From Nostoc linckia z4 (lineage in GTDB: Bacteria > Cyanobacteriota > Cyanobacteriia > Cyanobacteriales > Nostocaceae), in the NCBI RefSeq assembly GCF_002608075.1, contig NZ_LAHA01000023.1, positions 82,243 to 146,242 on the forward strand: a stretch of DNA of 64,000 nucleotides. Direction: 5' to 3'. A program made the position numbers and the translations under genes. Below, one piece after another: positions 33,394 to 42,506 of this stretch (position 1 is its first letter; each line of letters opens with the position of its first letter). The notes beneath the pieces are model-generated. The model was not told where the DNA came from. It did not search any database and saw only the letters and a list, made by a program, of their open reading frames with translations.

Positions 33394-36111
33394 TTAGTAG
33401 CTTTTATCTGGAATTGTGAAGTAGAAAGTCGAGCCTTGACCCGGTTTCGATTCAACCCAGATACGCCCACCGTGACGTTCTATAATTTTCTTACAAATTG
33501 CCAGACCAATACCAGTACCCGAATACTTATCTCTGGTGTGCAAGCGTTGAAAAATTATAAAAATACGCTCAGCATATTGGGGTTCTATACCAATGCCATT
33601 ATCTTGTACCCAGAAGACATATTCGTTGGCAGATGAAGAAGACGCGGGGGACAAGGGGGACAAGGGGGACAAGGCAGACAAGGGGGACAAGGGGGACAAG
33701 GCAGACAAGGGGGACAAGGGGGACAAGGCAGAATTTTCTCCCCACTCTCCCTTGTCTCCCCACTCTCCCTTGTCTCCCCACTCTCCCTTGTCTCCCCCCT
33801 CTCCCTTGTCTCCCCCCTCTCCCTTGTCTCCTGACTCCCTATTCCCTACCCCAATGTGAATTCGCGGTTGCTGATTTTGACAAAATTTAATGGCGTTACC
33901 GATGAGGTTTTGAAATACTTGTGTTAATTGGGTGGCATCAGCGACAATCTCAGGTAAACTATCTTGGGTGATAATTGCTTTACTGTCAGCGATCGCTATT
34001 TGCAGATTTGTCATCGCTTGTTTAACAGCCGCATTGCAATCAACTTGTTTAAAGGGCTGTCCGCGGGTGCTGACGCGGGAGTAATTCAACAAATCATTAA
34101 TTAGTGTCTGCATCCGCCGCGCGCCATCTACTGCGTAGTTGATAAACTCGTCGGCATTAGTATCGAGTTGATTTTTGTATCTTCGTTCAAGCAATTGTAG
34201 ATAACTGGTTACCATCCGCAATGGCTCTTGCAAGTCATGGGAAGCTACGTAGGCAAATTGTTCTAATTCGGCGTTGGAACGCGCCAGTTCTTGACTTTGG
34301 CAGGTTTGTTGTTGTAATAGTTGTGCCTGAGATACAGCAAGGCCAATTTGGTTGGCGAGTTGTTGTAACAATTCTGTCTCAAAGTTATTCCACTTTCGAG
34401 GTGCTGCACATTGGTGAGCTAGCAATAAACCCCAAATGTTTTCTCTGACAATAACGGGCACTACAAGGTTTGCTTTGACGGCAAACTGCTCTAGAAATTC
34501 TCGATGGCAAGGTTGAATATACGCAGTTTGAATGTCTTCAATGGCACTGATTCTTCCTTGGCGATATCTTTCGAGGTATTCTTCTTTAAAACAGGGGTCG
34601 ATAATATTTTTCCCCAGAATTACCGGCCATCCAGGTAGTACAGCTTCTTGTACCACTGTTCCCGAACCGTCAGGGCAAAGTTGAAAAATTAAAACTCGGT
34701 CAGCTTGCAGTAGTTTTTGGACTTCAGTAACAGTGGTTTGGAGAATTTCATCGACTTGTAAAGATTCTCGGATTTTAACAGTAATTTCGGAAAATAATTG
34801 CGATCGTAAATTTTGCCGCTTTAATTCCTCTTCTGTTTGCTTGCGATCTGTAATATCAGTATAAGAACCGACCATCCGCACTACATCACCTAATGCGTCC
34901 CAAAGCGCTTGTCCTCGATCTAAAATCCATTTATAGCTACCGTCTTGGCATTGGACTCGATACTCACAAACATAAAATGGTGTTTTCTTGGCAAAGTGAT
35001 CCTGGAAGGTTTCAAGTACTAAATCTCGCTCATCAGGATGAATTAATTTTGTCCATTCATCCCAACAATTAAAAATTTCCTGGTCTTCATAACCCAAAAT
35101 TTGCTTCCAGCGAGTTGAGAAAAACACTTCATTTGTCTTGAGGTTCCAATCCCAAATACCATCGTTATTTCCATGCAATGCTAATTGCCAACGTTCTTCA
35201 CTTTCTCGAAGTGCTTGTGCTGTTTGGCGTCGTTCAGTAATGTCTTGAAAATAAACCGATAAGCCGTCTTTTCCTGGATAGACATGAACTTGAAACCAGC
35301 CGTTGAGGGGTGGATAAAATTCCTCAAATTCCACACTTACTTGTTGTGCTACTGCCTGACGATACTGCTTTTCAAATGTTGTACCAATAATTCTGGGAAA
35401 AACTTTCCAAATATTTTTACCTAAAAGCTGATTTTGGGTTTTTTGCAACAGCTGTTCTGCTTGACCATTAACATAGGTAAATCGCCATTCTTTATCCAGG
35501 GCAAAAAAGGCATCAGTGATACTTTCAAGCAAATTATTAATCCGGGTTCTAGCTGCTTCTGATTCTGCTCTTGCTGTTTGTTCCTGCGTTATTAGTTTCT
35601 CAGTAATTTTAGATACCTCAGCTATATGACGCCTGAGTTCGAGCTGGTCAATCACTAGGCGACTCAGAGCCATCAACGCCTGAATTTGTTTTTCATTTAA
35701 TTGTTTGGGAACTTGGTCAATGACGCACAGAGTCCCCAACATATCCCCCTTGGGAGTGATTAAAGGCACGCCAGCATAAAAACGCACATAGGGATAGCCA
35801 ACTACTACCGCGTTCTGCGCCAAGTTTTCATCAGCCAGGGTATCTGGAACCACAACAACGCTACGCTGCTGTTGGCAAAGGTAAGATAACCCAACACTGC
35901 GGGGCATTTCTGATACATCTAAACCGACTTTTGCCTTAAACCATTGACGCTTTTCATCAATAAAATTTACTAAAGATATAGGAGTATTACAAATAAAAGC
36001 GGCTAACTGAGCGAGATTATCGTAGGCCTCTTCAGGTTCAGTATCAAGAATTTGATACTGACGCAAGGCTTCTAGCCTCGCCTGTTCTCTAGTTGTGTCT
36101 CCAATATTCAT
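33394..36111 (-). CDS. Histidine kinase with DXCF-type cyanobacteriochrome GAF domain
   Basis: 905 residues: an N-terminal GAF (~20-165); two PAS domains (~185-295 and ~300-425); a second GAF (~435-600); HisKA with His625 (VASHDLQEPLR); and HATPase (NAIKFCQ, DNGIGIEP, GTGIGLAICKK). GAF2 has the cyanobacteriochrome hallmarks: D505-P-C507-F and the bilin-attachment pair Cys535-His536 (QPCHREFLEQF), followed by VKANLVVPV, WGLLLAHQC and PRKW. The 28-residue spacing equals that of TePixJ Cys494/Cys522. This predicts a bilin-binding, photoreversible blue/green-type sensor. A ~70-residue repeat-derived insert (GDKGEG/LSPLS units, ~757-826) splits the N box from the DNGIGI box. First gene of a unit with the Rcp1-like regulator and hybrid kinase. 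Confidence 0.93.
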   Translation of the reverse strand: MNIGDTTREQARLEALRQYQILDTEPEEAYDNLAQLAAFICNTPISLVNFIDEKRQWFKAKVGLDVSEMPRSVGLSYLCQQQRSVVVVPDTLADENLAQNAVVVGYPYVRFYAGVPLITPKGDMLGTLCVIDQVPKQLNEKQIQALMALSRLVIDQLELRRHIAEVSKITEKLITQEQTARAESEAARTRINNLLESITDAFFALDKEWRFTYVNGQAEQLLQKTQNQLLGKNIWKVFPRIIGTTFEKQYRQAVAQQVSVEFEEFYPPLNGWFQVHVYPGKDGLSVYFQDITERRQTAQALRESEERWQLALHGNNDGIWDWNLKTNEVFFSTRWKQILGYEDQEIFNCWDEWTKLIHPDERDLVLETFQDHFAKKTPFYVCEYRVQCQDGSYKWILDRGQALWDALGDVVRMVGSYTDITDRKQTEEELKRQNLRSQLFSEITVKIRESLQVDEILQTTVTEVQKLLQADRVLIFQLCPDGSGTVVQEAVLPGWPVILGKNIIDPCFKEEYLERYRQGRISAIEDIQTAYIQPCHREFLEQFAVKANLVVPVIVRENIWGLLLAHQCAAPRKWNNFETELLQQLANQIGLAVSQAQLLQQQTCQSQELARSNAELEQFAYVASHDLQEPLRMVTSYLQLLERRYKNQLDTNADEFINYAVDGARRMQTLINDLLNYSRVSTRGQPFKQVDCNAAVKQAMTNLQIAIADSKAIITQDSLPEIVADATQLTQVFQNLIGNAIKFCQNQQPRIHIGVGNRESGDKGEGGDKGEGGDKGEWGDKGEWGDKGEWGENSALSPLSPLSALSPLSPLSALSPLSPLSPASSSSANEYVFWVQDNGIGIEPQYAERIFIIFQRLHTRDKYSGTGIGLAICKKIIERHGGRIWVESKPGQGSTFYFTIPDKSY
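33638..33842. repeat. In-frame minisatellite inside the kinase ATP-binding domain
   Basis: Tandem GGGGGACAA units (9 bp, grouped as 27-bp blocks with AAGGCAGAC) are followed by ACTCTCCCTTGTCTCCCC units (18 bp). All periods are multiples of three, so the reading frame is kept. On the coding strand they give GDKGEW/GDKGEG and ALSPLSPLS repeats. The same GGGAGACAAGGG unit occurs outside genes at 53100-53140. Confidence 0.85.
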
Positions 36112-36596
36112 TAACTTTTATTAAAAAATCTCAATTATGATATTCAGTCAGCAGCGTAACTACTTCACAAATAGATTAACTCTTTTTAACATTAGTTAAC
36201 TATCTGTGTGCTTCTGGTTATTCAGCGAAGTTTTGAGAACAAGGCATAAGGCCTTTTTTTAAAAGCTAGATTCACATTTGAGAAAAGCCATGCCCAGCAG
36301 TCAGCTATTGTGTTTACGCCGCCGACTTTCGCGATCGCCATAATCCCAGTGTAAACAAATTTTGGACTGATATTATTTACAAATACACATTTATATGCAT
36401 AAAAAGATTCGCTTGTTGCAGATTATAGTGCGCTGTCTTCGCGGGTGGGGTATTCATTTACCTCACAAAGCCGAAATCTGCTGTATAAAGAATACTTTTC
36501 GAGAAGATATCATACTCAACAAATAAAAGTAAAAAAAAATATAAGCATTGACGTACTGATATTTGGCAAATAACCTTGAAATCTGATGACTAACAG
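36112..36596. other. Intergenic region between kinase gene and small membrane protein
   Basis: AT-rich. No well-supported gene; a 43-codon frame from ATG 36395 has no ribosome site. Promoters of the divergent kinase unit (minus) and the small membrane protein (plus) should lie here, but no operator is recognisable. Confidence 0.45.
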
Positions 36597-37034
36597 GTGT
36601 ACCTTTATCTACTTGTATTATCTATGGGAATAATCTTTTTAATTATCTTAAGCGTTTGGGCTATCGTAAATTTTGTAGGTTTATGCTCAGTTATAATCTC
36701 ATTCACTCGTTGTCGGACTGTACGAGGATACCGAAAGATTGCAATTATCGGATCGCTTTTCATACCAGCGATCCTTCTATTTTTAACCTTTTTGGATCTG
36801 TTAAACAATAAACCCAGCCCTACCGCAGTTGTCGTTCCTAGCGTAATCGCTGATATTCAGGTAATGGCAGTTATCGTATGGTCTAAAACTTATTTAATTT
36901 GCTTTTTGGGCGCTTGTATAACTGCGGCGATTACTTTGTTTAAAGCTAATGCTATTCGCCGTTACTCAGGACTTGCTTGGGGTTTCCTGATTTCATCTGT
37001 TTCGGCTTGTGCATTTGTGTTTATCAAATTTTGA
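36597..37034 (+). CDS. Small membrane protein, hypothetical
   Basis: 145 residues with four predicted membrane helices (~4-30, ~48-68, ~82-105 and ~120-142) and short loops. I do not recognise a family. The start is GTG 36597 just after an AG-rich base pair (ACAG); ATG 36624 is an alternative that keeps most of the first helix. It lies between two minus-strand genes and appears to be transcribed alone. Confidence 0.65.
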   Translation: MYLYLLVLSMGIIFLIILSVWAIVNFVGLCSVIISFTRCRTVRGYRKIAIIGSLFIPAILLFLTFLDLLNNKPSPTAVVVPSVIADIQVMAVIVWSKTYLICFLGACITAAITLFKANAIRRYSGLAWGFLISSVSACAFVFIKF

Positions 37035-37165
37035 TGGCAATATCTTTGAGTTGGGGTGGCGCGATCGCTAGTAAAAGTTTACTGAAGAATCGTGCGTTAT
37101 GGACGTTAGTCCTAACGCAGCACAAATCTTGAATTTTGTCATTAATGACCAATGACTAATGACTA

Positions 37166-37810
37166 TTAAACCCCTAACAAAACAGTCTCCCGCACCTTAC
37201 TAATCACATCACTCAAATTGCCAGTATTGAGACGGTAACTCAGGGGATGGGCTATTAATCGCCCCGTACTTTCATACAGAGTAGCGATTTCAATCAAACC
37301 ATTTTCGCGTAAAGTCCGCCCTGTGGAAACTAAATCCACGATCGCTTCTGACATCCCAGTAATTGGCCCTAGTTCTACTGAACCATATAGCGGCACTATT
37401 TCTACAGGTAAATCGAGACTTTGGAAATATTCACGAGCGCAATTGACATATTTTGAGGCAACTCTACCATGTGGTGGCAGATCTAGGGGCGATCGGTAAG
37501 AACTCGATGCTTTTACCGCCACGGACATCCGACAATATCCAAACTGCAAATCCACTAAGTGGGCAACTTGCGGCTGTTTCTCCCGCAGCACATCGTAACC
37601 AACAATACCCAGTTGTGCTTGACCATATTCTACATAAACAGGTACATCCTGCGCCCGCACCAATAGCCCTTTTGCCAGTCCCTTGGCATCAGGAATTTGC
37701 AGTTGGCGATTTCCCGAATCTAAAAAAGCACTGAAATCCAACCCTACAGCTTGTAGCAATCGGATGCTATGTTTAAGAAGTTCCCCTTTTGGTAATGCAA
37801 CAGTCAGCAT
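37166..37810 (-). CDS. hisG: ATP phosphoribosyltransferase, short form (HisG_S)
   Basis: 214 residues. It catalyses the first step of histidine synthesis, joining ATP and PRPP. The family segments are [12 protein letters not shown] at the N-terminus, [30 protein letters not shown], and the PRPP loop [18 protein letters not shown]. It lacks the C-terminal regulatory domain of long HisG, so it should need HisZ, which is not in this window. It is isolated from other his genes, as is usual in cyanobacteria. Confidence 0.95.
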   Translation of the reverse strand: MLTVALPKGELLKHSIRLLQAVGLDFSAFLDSGNRQLQIPDAKGLAKGLLVRAQDVPVYVEYGQAQLGIVGYDVLREKQPQVAHLVDLQFGYCRMSVAVKASSSYRSPLDLPPHGRVASKYVNCAREYFQSLDLPVEIVPLYGSVELGPITGMSEAIVDLVSTGRTLRENGLIEIATLYESTGRLIAHPLSYRLNTGNLSDVISKVRETVLLGV

Positions 37811-37866
37811 TATTTTTCTTCGTATCCTGCGTATTTGCGGTTGAATAACATTGAGAATATCTCTAT

Positions 37867-38583
37867 ATGCTTACCACAAGCAGCATGAGAATTTTATTAG
37901 TTGATGATGAAGTTGAATTAACTCAACCATTGAGTCGCTTGTTAACTCGTGAGGGTTATACTGTGGATGCCGCTTATGATGGTACAAGCGGTAGCGATCG
38001 CGCACGAGTCGGTAACTACGATCTGCTAATTTTAGATTGGATGCTGCCAGGAAAAACAGGGTTACAAATTTGTCAGGAATTGCGACGCCAAGGCAAAACA
38101 ACTCCTGTGCTATTTCTTACAGCCAAAGATACCCTAGATGACCGTGTAGAAGGTTTAGATGCTGGTGCAGACGACTATTTAGTCAAACCTTTTGAACTGC
38201 GAGAATTGCTAGCGAGAGTCAGGGCTTTGTTGCGTCGTTCTGGTTCCCAAACATACGAAACCACCACCGGACGCTTGACTGTAGCTGATTTAGAACTCGA
38301 TTGTGAAAACCAAGTAGCCTATCGCCAAGGACGAATAATTGAACTTTCCCAAAAAGAAAGTCAGTTATTGCAATATTTTATGGAACATACCGGACAGCTG
38401 CTGACTCATTCCCAGATTATGCAAACTTTGTGGCCAGAAGAAGAACAACCCAGTAGCAACGTCATAGCTGCATTAATTCGTTTGCTACGGCGTAAGATTG
38501 AGGTAGGTAAAGAAAGTACGCTGATTCACACAGTTTATGGCAAAGGTTATCGTTTTGGCACTTCTGTTGTAGAGTCTGTTTAG
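37867..38583 (+). CDS. OmpR-family response regulator (RppA/NrsR-like)
   Basis: 238 residues: receiver (MRILLVDDE, phospho-Asp in [22 protein letters not shown]) and a winged-helix DNA-binding domain ([15 protein letters not shown]..., [12 protein letters not shown]). The DWMLPG segment resembles cyanobacterial RppA/NrsR/ManR-type regulators that respond to redox or metals. That assignment is by resemblance only, and no cognate kinase gene is adjacent. ATG 37885 (MRILLVDD) may be the true start, since family members begin there. Confidence 0.92.
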   Translation: MLTTSSMRILLVDDEVELTQPLSRLLTREGYTVDAAYDGTSGSDRARVGNYDLLILDWMLPGKTGLQICQELRRQGKTTPVLFLTAKDTLDDRVEGLDAGADDYLVKPFELRELLARVRALLRRSGSQTYETTTGRLTVADLELDCENQVAYRQGRIIELSQKESQLLQYFMEHTGQLLTHSQIMQTLWPEEEQPSSNVIAALIRLLRRKIEVGKESTLIHTVYGKGYRFGTSVVESV

Positions 38584-38951
38584 CGAAAAAATAACTTTAA
38601 CTGGAAGTGGGGAGTGAGAGTACTTTATTTGAGTGCAACTGAGTATCAATCCCAATCATCCCATTATTTCAAGGACTTAGGCAGGGAGATTATTTCTTGA
38701 GGTCATGAATAAGGCATAAGGCATTAATATGTGTGCAAATATTCCAAATCTTTTCAAAAACGCCAAATATTGACCATACCTGCTCTAGCGCATTCTCATA
38801 TCTAAAAGAAATACAAGATTTTATATCTACCTTGAGAAACAAAAATGCAATTTTCAATTATGTCTCAAGATTTATGAAATCCTGACAAACAATCCCTATA
38901 GTTGGGTCTTAGGTGGTGAAACACCTGATTTTGTAAGTGAGGCCAATAATC
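38584..38951. other. Intergenic region upstream of double-glycine peptide gene A
   Basis: No gene. The last ~25 bases (TTTTGTAAGTGAGGCCAATAATC before the ATG) are strikingly like those before peptide gene C at 45355 (TTTGTAAGGGAGGTCATTAATC). Both include a strong Shine-Dalgarno (GTGAGG / GGGAGG). A short palindrome GGTGGTGAAACACC lies at ~38911-38924. Confidence 0.55.
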
Positions 38952-39218
38952 ATGTCATATCCAATAATTGCATCAGAGTTGTTACTCGATTTATCTGATG
39001 AGCAACAACAGCTGTTAGCCGGCGGCGTTGATTCAGAAAATAGTCGCAGTATCTACGGTCAAAGCCAGGGATTTATACAAGGAACAACTAGTTCCGGCCC
39101 CCAAGGTAGCAGTTCTAATTCCCTAGCAAATAAGAGTAGGTTAATTACTGGAGCGCAAGATACTCTGAACCTGGGAGGAGAAGGTGTACCTCGTCTTTTG
39201 AGACGCTTCGCTAAGTAA
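38952..39218 (+). CDS. Double-glycine leader peptide precursor A (bacteriocin-like/secreted peptide)
   Basis: 88 residues from ATG 38952. The start is decided by the strong AAGTGAGG site 9-16 bases upstream, which is shared with the precursor gene at 45355; an in-frame GTG at 38937 lies inside that site. The leader (25 residues) contains LLLDLSDEQQQLLAGG, a classic double-glycine processing signal cut by C39 peptidases. The ~63-residue core is rich in Ser, Gly, Asn and Gln and ends basic (RLLRRFAK); it has no cysteine. The cognate exporter genes (HlyD and C39-ABC) follow 1.4 kb downstream. Confidence 0.82.
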   Translation: MSYPIIASELLLDLSDEQQQLLAGGVDSENSRSIYGQSQGFIQGTTSSGPQGSSSNSLANKSRLITGAQDTLNLGGEGVPRLLRRFAK

Positions 39219-39540
39219 CCCCAATTATCTGTTTAACTAGAGCGTTTGAGATAAAGCAGCTAATTAGAATAGTGGCTGTCAAAAAGTTAAGAGTCAAGAA
39301 CTAATCAATGTTTCAACTATTTTCCAATATCAAAATCTGGAACTTTGATCCCAATAGTTGATATTGCAGGTTTCAGTCTACTCAAATTTTTGTAACAGCG
39401 ATTAACTGCAATATAAACGCTCAAGTTTCTTCGTTATTAAGCACTGGAATCAGTTGCTGATTCCAGAGCTTTCTCAAGTTTTCACATTTGCATAAGCTTG
39501 TAATCTGTCTAAATAGCTTTGGGAAAACTGCATAAGTTAG

Positions 39541-39656
39541 TAGTCTGTCCCATCGATTCTACTGGATAAAAATGTTCGTAGTCAGGACTTTAGTCCTTGA
39601 TTTTATAAGCACTAAAGTGCTTACTACGAACCTTTCAAAACTTTTGGGACAGACTA
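39541..39656. repeat. MITE-like repeat family 3 with perfect 12-bp TIR and TTAG duplication
   Basis: TAGTCTGTCCCA at the left and TGGGACAGACTA at the right are perfect inverted repeats. Both flanks read TTAG, as expected of a 4-bp target duplication. Inner arms GTTCGTAGTCAGGACTTTAGTCC and GCACTAAAGTGCTTACTACGAAC are also largely inverted. The inner motif TAGTCAGGACTTTAGTCCT recurs alone at ~20392. Confidence 0.75.
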
Positions 39657-39952
39657 TTAGCCTCCAAAATCTTTGATTTCAGAGATAAGTACAACAAGTA
39701 TTTGTCAGCTAGTAAGGAAAACTGCCCTCTCTACTGACCACAGAAATAACCTTACTAATACTTCACAAAATTTTTTGACCCGCCATCATCAACAACTTTG
39801 TTAAGTCAGGACTATCATCCAAATTCTCTGTGACGCCAAGCTGTTCTGGATATCTAAATTTAGAAATAAATGGATGAATTTGATATTTGAAGCAGCCAAT
39901 AATTAAGAATTAATTTTGCATTTTACTTCTTTTTTTGGCAGTTAAAATGTAG

Positions 39953-40061
39953 GAGTAACTCCCAAGTAAAAAAATATTGCACAGAAGATTGTTAGCTGTT
40001 GACGGTTGACAGTCAACAGTCAACGACAGGAACCTGCATAATTTATTTTTTGGAGTTCCCA
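39953..40061 (-). repeat. MITE-like repeat family 1, inverted copy
   Basis: On the minus strand it reads GGGAACTCCAAAAAATAAATTA...GTTGACTGTTGACTGTCAAC...GCAATATTTTTTTACTTGGG. These are both ends and the heptamer core of the family-1 element, about 109 bp long and without the GC-rich insert of the copy at 6771. Confidence 0.7.
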
Positions 40062-40632
40062 GAGTTCGTAGCTGTAAGGCTCAATAATGCCAAAGCTTTT
40101 GTAAAAATTGACTCTGCAAACAAACAAATTTTTCCAATTTTCGTTTGCAGATAAAAGGGGGACAGAAGATTTCTACGACTCGCTCAATGTAAGTGAGGAC
40201 TTTGAGAGAGTTTGAGCGTTCTTCTTGATTTTATCAACGCATTGTGGGCGTCAAAAATATGAAAAAGGTGATTCTGGCGCATCGCACAGGCCTTTTTCTT
40301 CCCCCTTCATTGATTATAAACAATTATGGAAAATGGTGTTGCCTACTATGGACAACATACGTTCGAGTTTGAATATTTTGTAAAAGTTTGTAATCGCTAC
40401 TTGAGTGCTGAAAATTGAGCGATAAATTCCTCAGCAAGGGTCTTGCACAATTCATCAAACAGACTCTAGTAGTCTTTAAAAGGGAACAGTGAACGGCAAA
40501 CAGGCAACAGATTTGTAGAAGGACGCATTTACACTGTGGGCATACACCATCTGGTTTCAAATGTTTGATTTTTTCCATTTATCAAGAGTTTACAGATTTT
40601 GAAGTATTAATTCATACAAAAGGTGTAATGTC

Positions 40633-42297
40633 GTGAGTTTGTCACGCCCTAAAGAAAACTATTCTTGGAATAGGTTTAACGAACCATTACCAGAACAACT
40701 CCACTTAGTTGAAGCTAACGAATTTCTTCCCCGCATCAGCAAGTGGACTAGCATTGGTGCGGGAGCTCTGCTGACTACTTTTGTAGTAGGGGTGACTTTA
40801 ACATCTGTTTTAAATTACAACGTTACGGTGAAAGTTCCTGCAACTATTCGACCGGCGGGAGAATTACGGGTTGTTCAGTCTGCTATGAGTGGAAGCGTTC
40901 AAAACATTAATGTTCAGGAAAATCAAGCGGTGACTCAGGGACAAGTTATTGCTCAAATTGATGGTTCCCATCTCCAGACTCAAAAAAGTCAACTAGAAAG
41001 TAATATTAGGCAAAGTCAATTGCAACTAACTCAAATTGATGCTCAACTGCGTCAAAATGAAATTCAGATTGCGGCGCAGATAAGTTTAAATAATCGCTCG
41101 ATTATGGCTGCACAAGCCCAATTAGACGGTACGCAACGCAACTATGAAGATCGGCAAGCGATCGCTACAGCTGAAATGGCACAAGCACAAGCAATCTTGA
41201 CTTTAGCAAAGGCGCAACAAGAACGATCGCAACAACAAAAATTCTTTACAGCAGCTATTGAAGAAGCCAAAGCTGCTTTAACTTTAGCCAAAGTTCAACG
41301 GGAACGATTACAACGAGAAAAAGTTTTGACGGCCACTGTACAAGAAGCGGAAGCTGCTTTGACTTTAGCTAGGGTGCAACGCGATCGCTTACAGCCAATA
41401 GTAGCATCAGGAGCCGTTTCTCAAAATCTATTTGAAGAAAAAGAACAAGCAATTATATCTGCCGAAGCGAAACTAGAACAAGCTCAAGCCAACGCTAAAA
41501 ATCTCCAGGAGGAAAAAGAACAAGCTATTAAAACGGCTCAAGCAAAGCTAGAACAAGTTAAAGACAACGCCAAAAATATTCTAGAGGAAAAAGAACAAGC
41601 CTTAAAGGTGGCCGAAACAAACCTACAAAAGGCCAAAACCGCCATTAATCCTACTTATTCTGCTGTAACTGTTGCATCCGAACGGATTAAGCAGGAACAA
41701 GCCAGAGGAGAAGCTACCTTAGCCGCTTTGAAAAAAGAACGAGAAACTCTACTCCAGCAGCGCCTCGAAATTCAAAAGGAAATCGATCGCAACACTAAAG
41801 AAATGCAACAGATCCAAATCGACCTCAATCGAAGTATAGTGCGATCGCCAATCACTGGAACACTGCTGGAATTAAATCTTCGCAACCCCGGACAAGTAGT
41901 CCAACCAAGCGAAGCCATTGCTCAAATTGCTCCTCTCAATGCACCTTTATTAATTAAAGCTAGCGTACCAGCTCATGACATTGATAAAGTCAAACCAGGA
42001 CAACAAGTCAAAATGCAGGTTTCTGCTTGTCCCTATCCAGACTACGGTACTCTCAACGGTAGCGTCAAAACAATTGCCCCAGACGCCCTACCAATTGCCA
42101 AAAATAATGCAAATCCAAGTGTAGCCCAAGTAGTTGCCTACGAAGTAACTATTGAACCACAAACTCTATATGTTGGTAGAGGCGATCGCAAATGTTATCT
42201 CAAATCTGGCATGGAAGGTAGATCTGATATTATTTCTCGCCAAGAAACTGTACTTCAATTCATTCTCAGAAAAGCCAGATTTATCACAGAATTTTGA
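40633..42297 (+). CDS. HlyD-family membrane-fusion/adaptor protein of peptide exporter
   Basis: 554 residues. A cytoplasmic N-terminus, one transmembrane helix (~43-68), and a split biotinyl-lipoyl domain (ATIRPAGELRVVQSAMSG...QVIAQIDG; later RSPITGTLLELNLRNPGQVV) flank a long coiled coil (~110-400). The coiled coil contains repeated EEAKAALTLAKVQRERLQ and EEKEQAIKTAQAKLEQ units. It bridges the inner-membrane exporter and an outer-membrane channel. The start is GTG 40633 with AAAGG upstream; the overlapping ATG at 40628 runs into a stop. The C39-ABC exporter gene follows after a repeat tract. Confidence 0.92.
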   Translation: MSLSRPKENYSWNRFNEPLPEQLHLVEANEFLPRISKWTSIGAGALLTTFVVGVTLTSVLNYNVTVKVPATIRPAGELRVVQSAMSGSVQNINVQENQAVTQGQVIAQIDGSHLQTQKSQLESNIRQSQLQLTQIDAQLRQNEIQIAAQISLNNRSIMAAQAQLDGTQRNYEDRQAIATAEMAQAQAILTLAKAQQERSQQQKFFTAAIEEAKAALTLAKVQRERLQREKVLTATVQEAEAALTLARVQRDRLQPIVASGAVSQNLFEEKEQAIISAEAKLEQAQANAKNLQEEKEQAIKTAQAKLEQVKDNAKNILEEKEQALKVAETNLQKAKTAINPTYSAVTVASERIKQEQARGEATLAALKKERETLLQQRLEIQKEIDRNTKEMQQIQIDLNRSIVRSPITGTLLELNLRNPGQVVQPSEAIAQIAPLNAPLLIKASVPAHDIDKVKPGQQVKMQVSACPYPDYGTLNGSVKTIAPDALPIAKNNANPSVAQVVAYEVTIEPQTLYVGRGDRKCYLKSGMEGRSDIISRQETVLQFILRKARFITEF

Positions 42298-42404
42298 AGT
42301 CAGGAGTCAGGAGTCAGAAGTCAGGAGTCAGAATTCAGAATTCAGAAGTCAGAAGTCAGAAGTCAGAATTCAGGAGTCAGAATTCAGAATTCAGGAGTCA
42401 GAAT
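42296..42404 (+). repeat. Tandem GAAGTCAG / GAATTCAG / GAGTCAG repeat
   Basis: About 14 head-to-tail variants of GGAGTCAG, GAAGTCAG and GAATTCAG begin at the HlyD stop codon. This is the short tandemly repeated repetitive class. Related tracts are at 4515, 20778, 51805, 55557, 58215, 60338 and 61785. Confidence 0.85.
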
Positions 42405-42454
42405 GAATAATATTTTTATCGCAATTGTATTTGAGTGGTGAAAAATGTCAGTGG

Positions 42455-42506
42455 TGACTGTCAACAGTCAACAGTTAACAGTCAACAATCAACAGTCAAG
42501 GTTAAC
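42455..42506 (+). repeat. Heptamer tandem repeat (GTCAACA) ending at exporter start codon
   Basis: GACTGTCAACAGTCAACAGT and further GTCAACA/GTTAACA units run right up to the ATG at 42507, so they form the 5' leader of the exporter gene. They are open in frame and would add ~24 Gln/Ser-rich residues if translation began at 42435. Confidence 0.75.

Larger units (their letters stand above)
39219..40632. other. 1.4-kb non-coding region inside the peptide-export locus
   Basis: No convincing gene on either strand. It contains the family-3 MITE-like element (39541-39656) and an inverted family-1 element (39953-40061). At ~40189 there is an AATGTAAGTGAGGAC stretch resembling the leader of the precursor genes but with no start codon behind it, possibly a relic of a lost precursor gene. 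The HlyD promoter should be near the right end. Confidence 0.5.

Noticed and set aside
33593..33859. Plus-strand frames of GDKGDKADKG repeats opposite the CBCR kinase
   Set aside because: They arise from the in-frame minisatellite read on the other strand; the kinase frame carries the conserved domains on both sides.
40324..40578. Minus-strand 84-codon frame with CPQCKC near its start
   Set aside because: Only the first ~17 codons look protein-like; the rest is repeat DNA (CTGTTTGCCGTTCACTGTTCC) with no ribosome site. At most a broken gene fragment.
42297..42406. Tandem GAGTCAG/GAATTCAG tract considered as a CRISPR array
   Set aside because: Units are 7-8 bp, contiguous and degenerate, with no unique spacers and no cas genes; it is a short tandem repeat.
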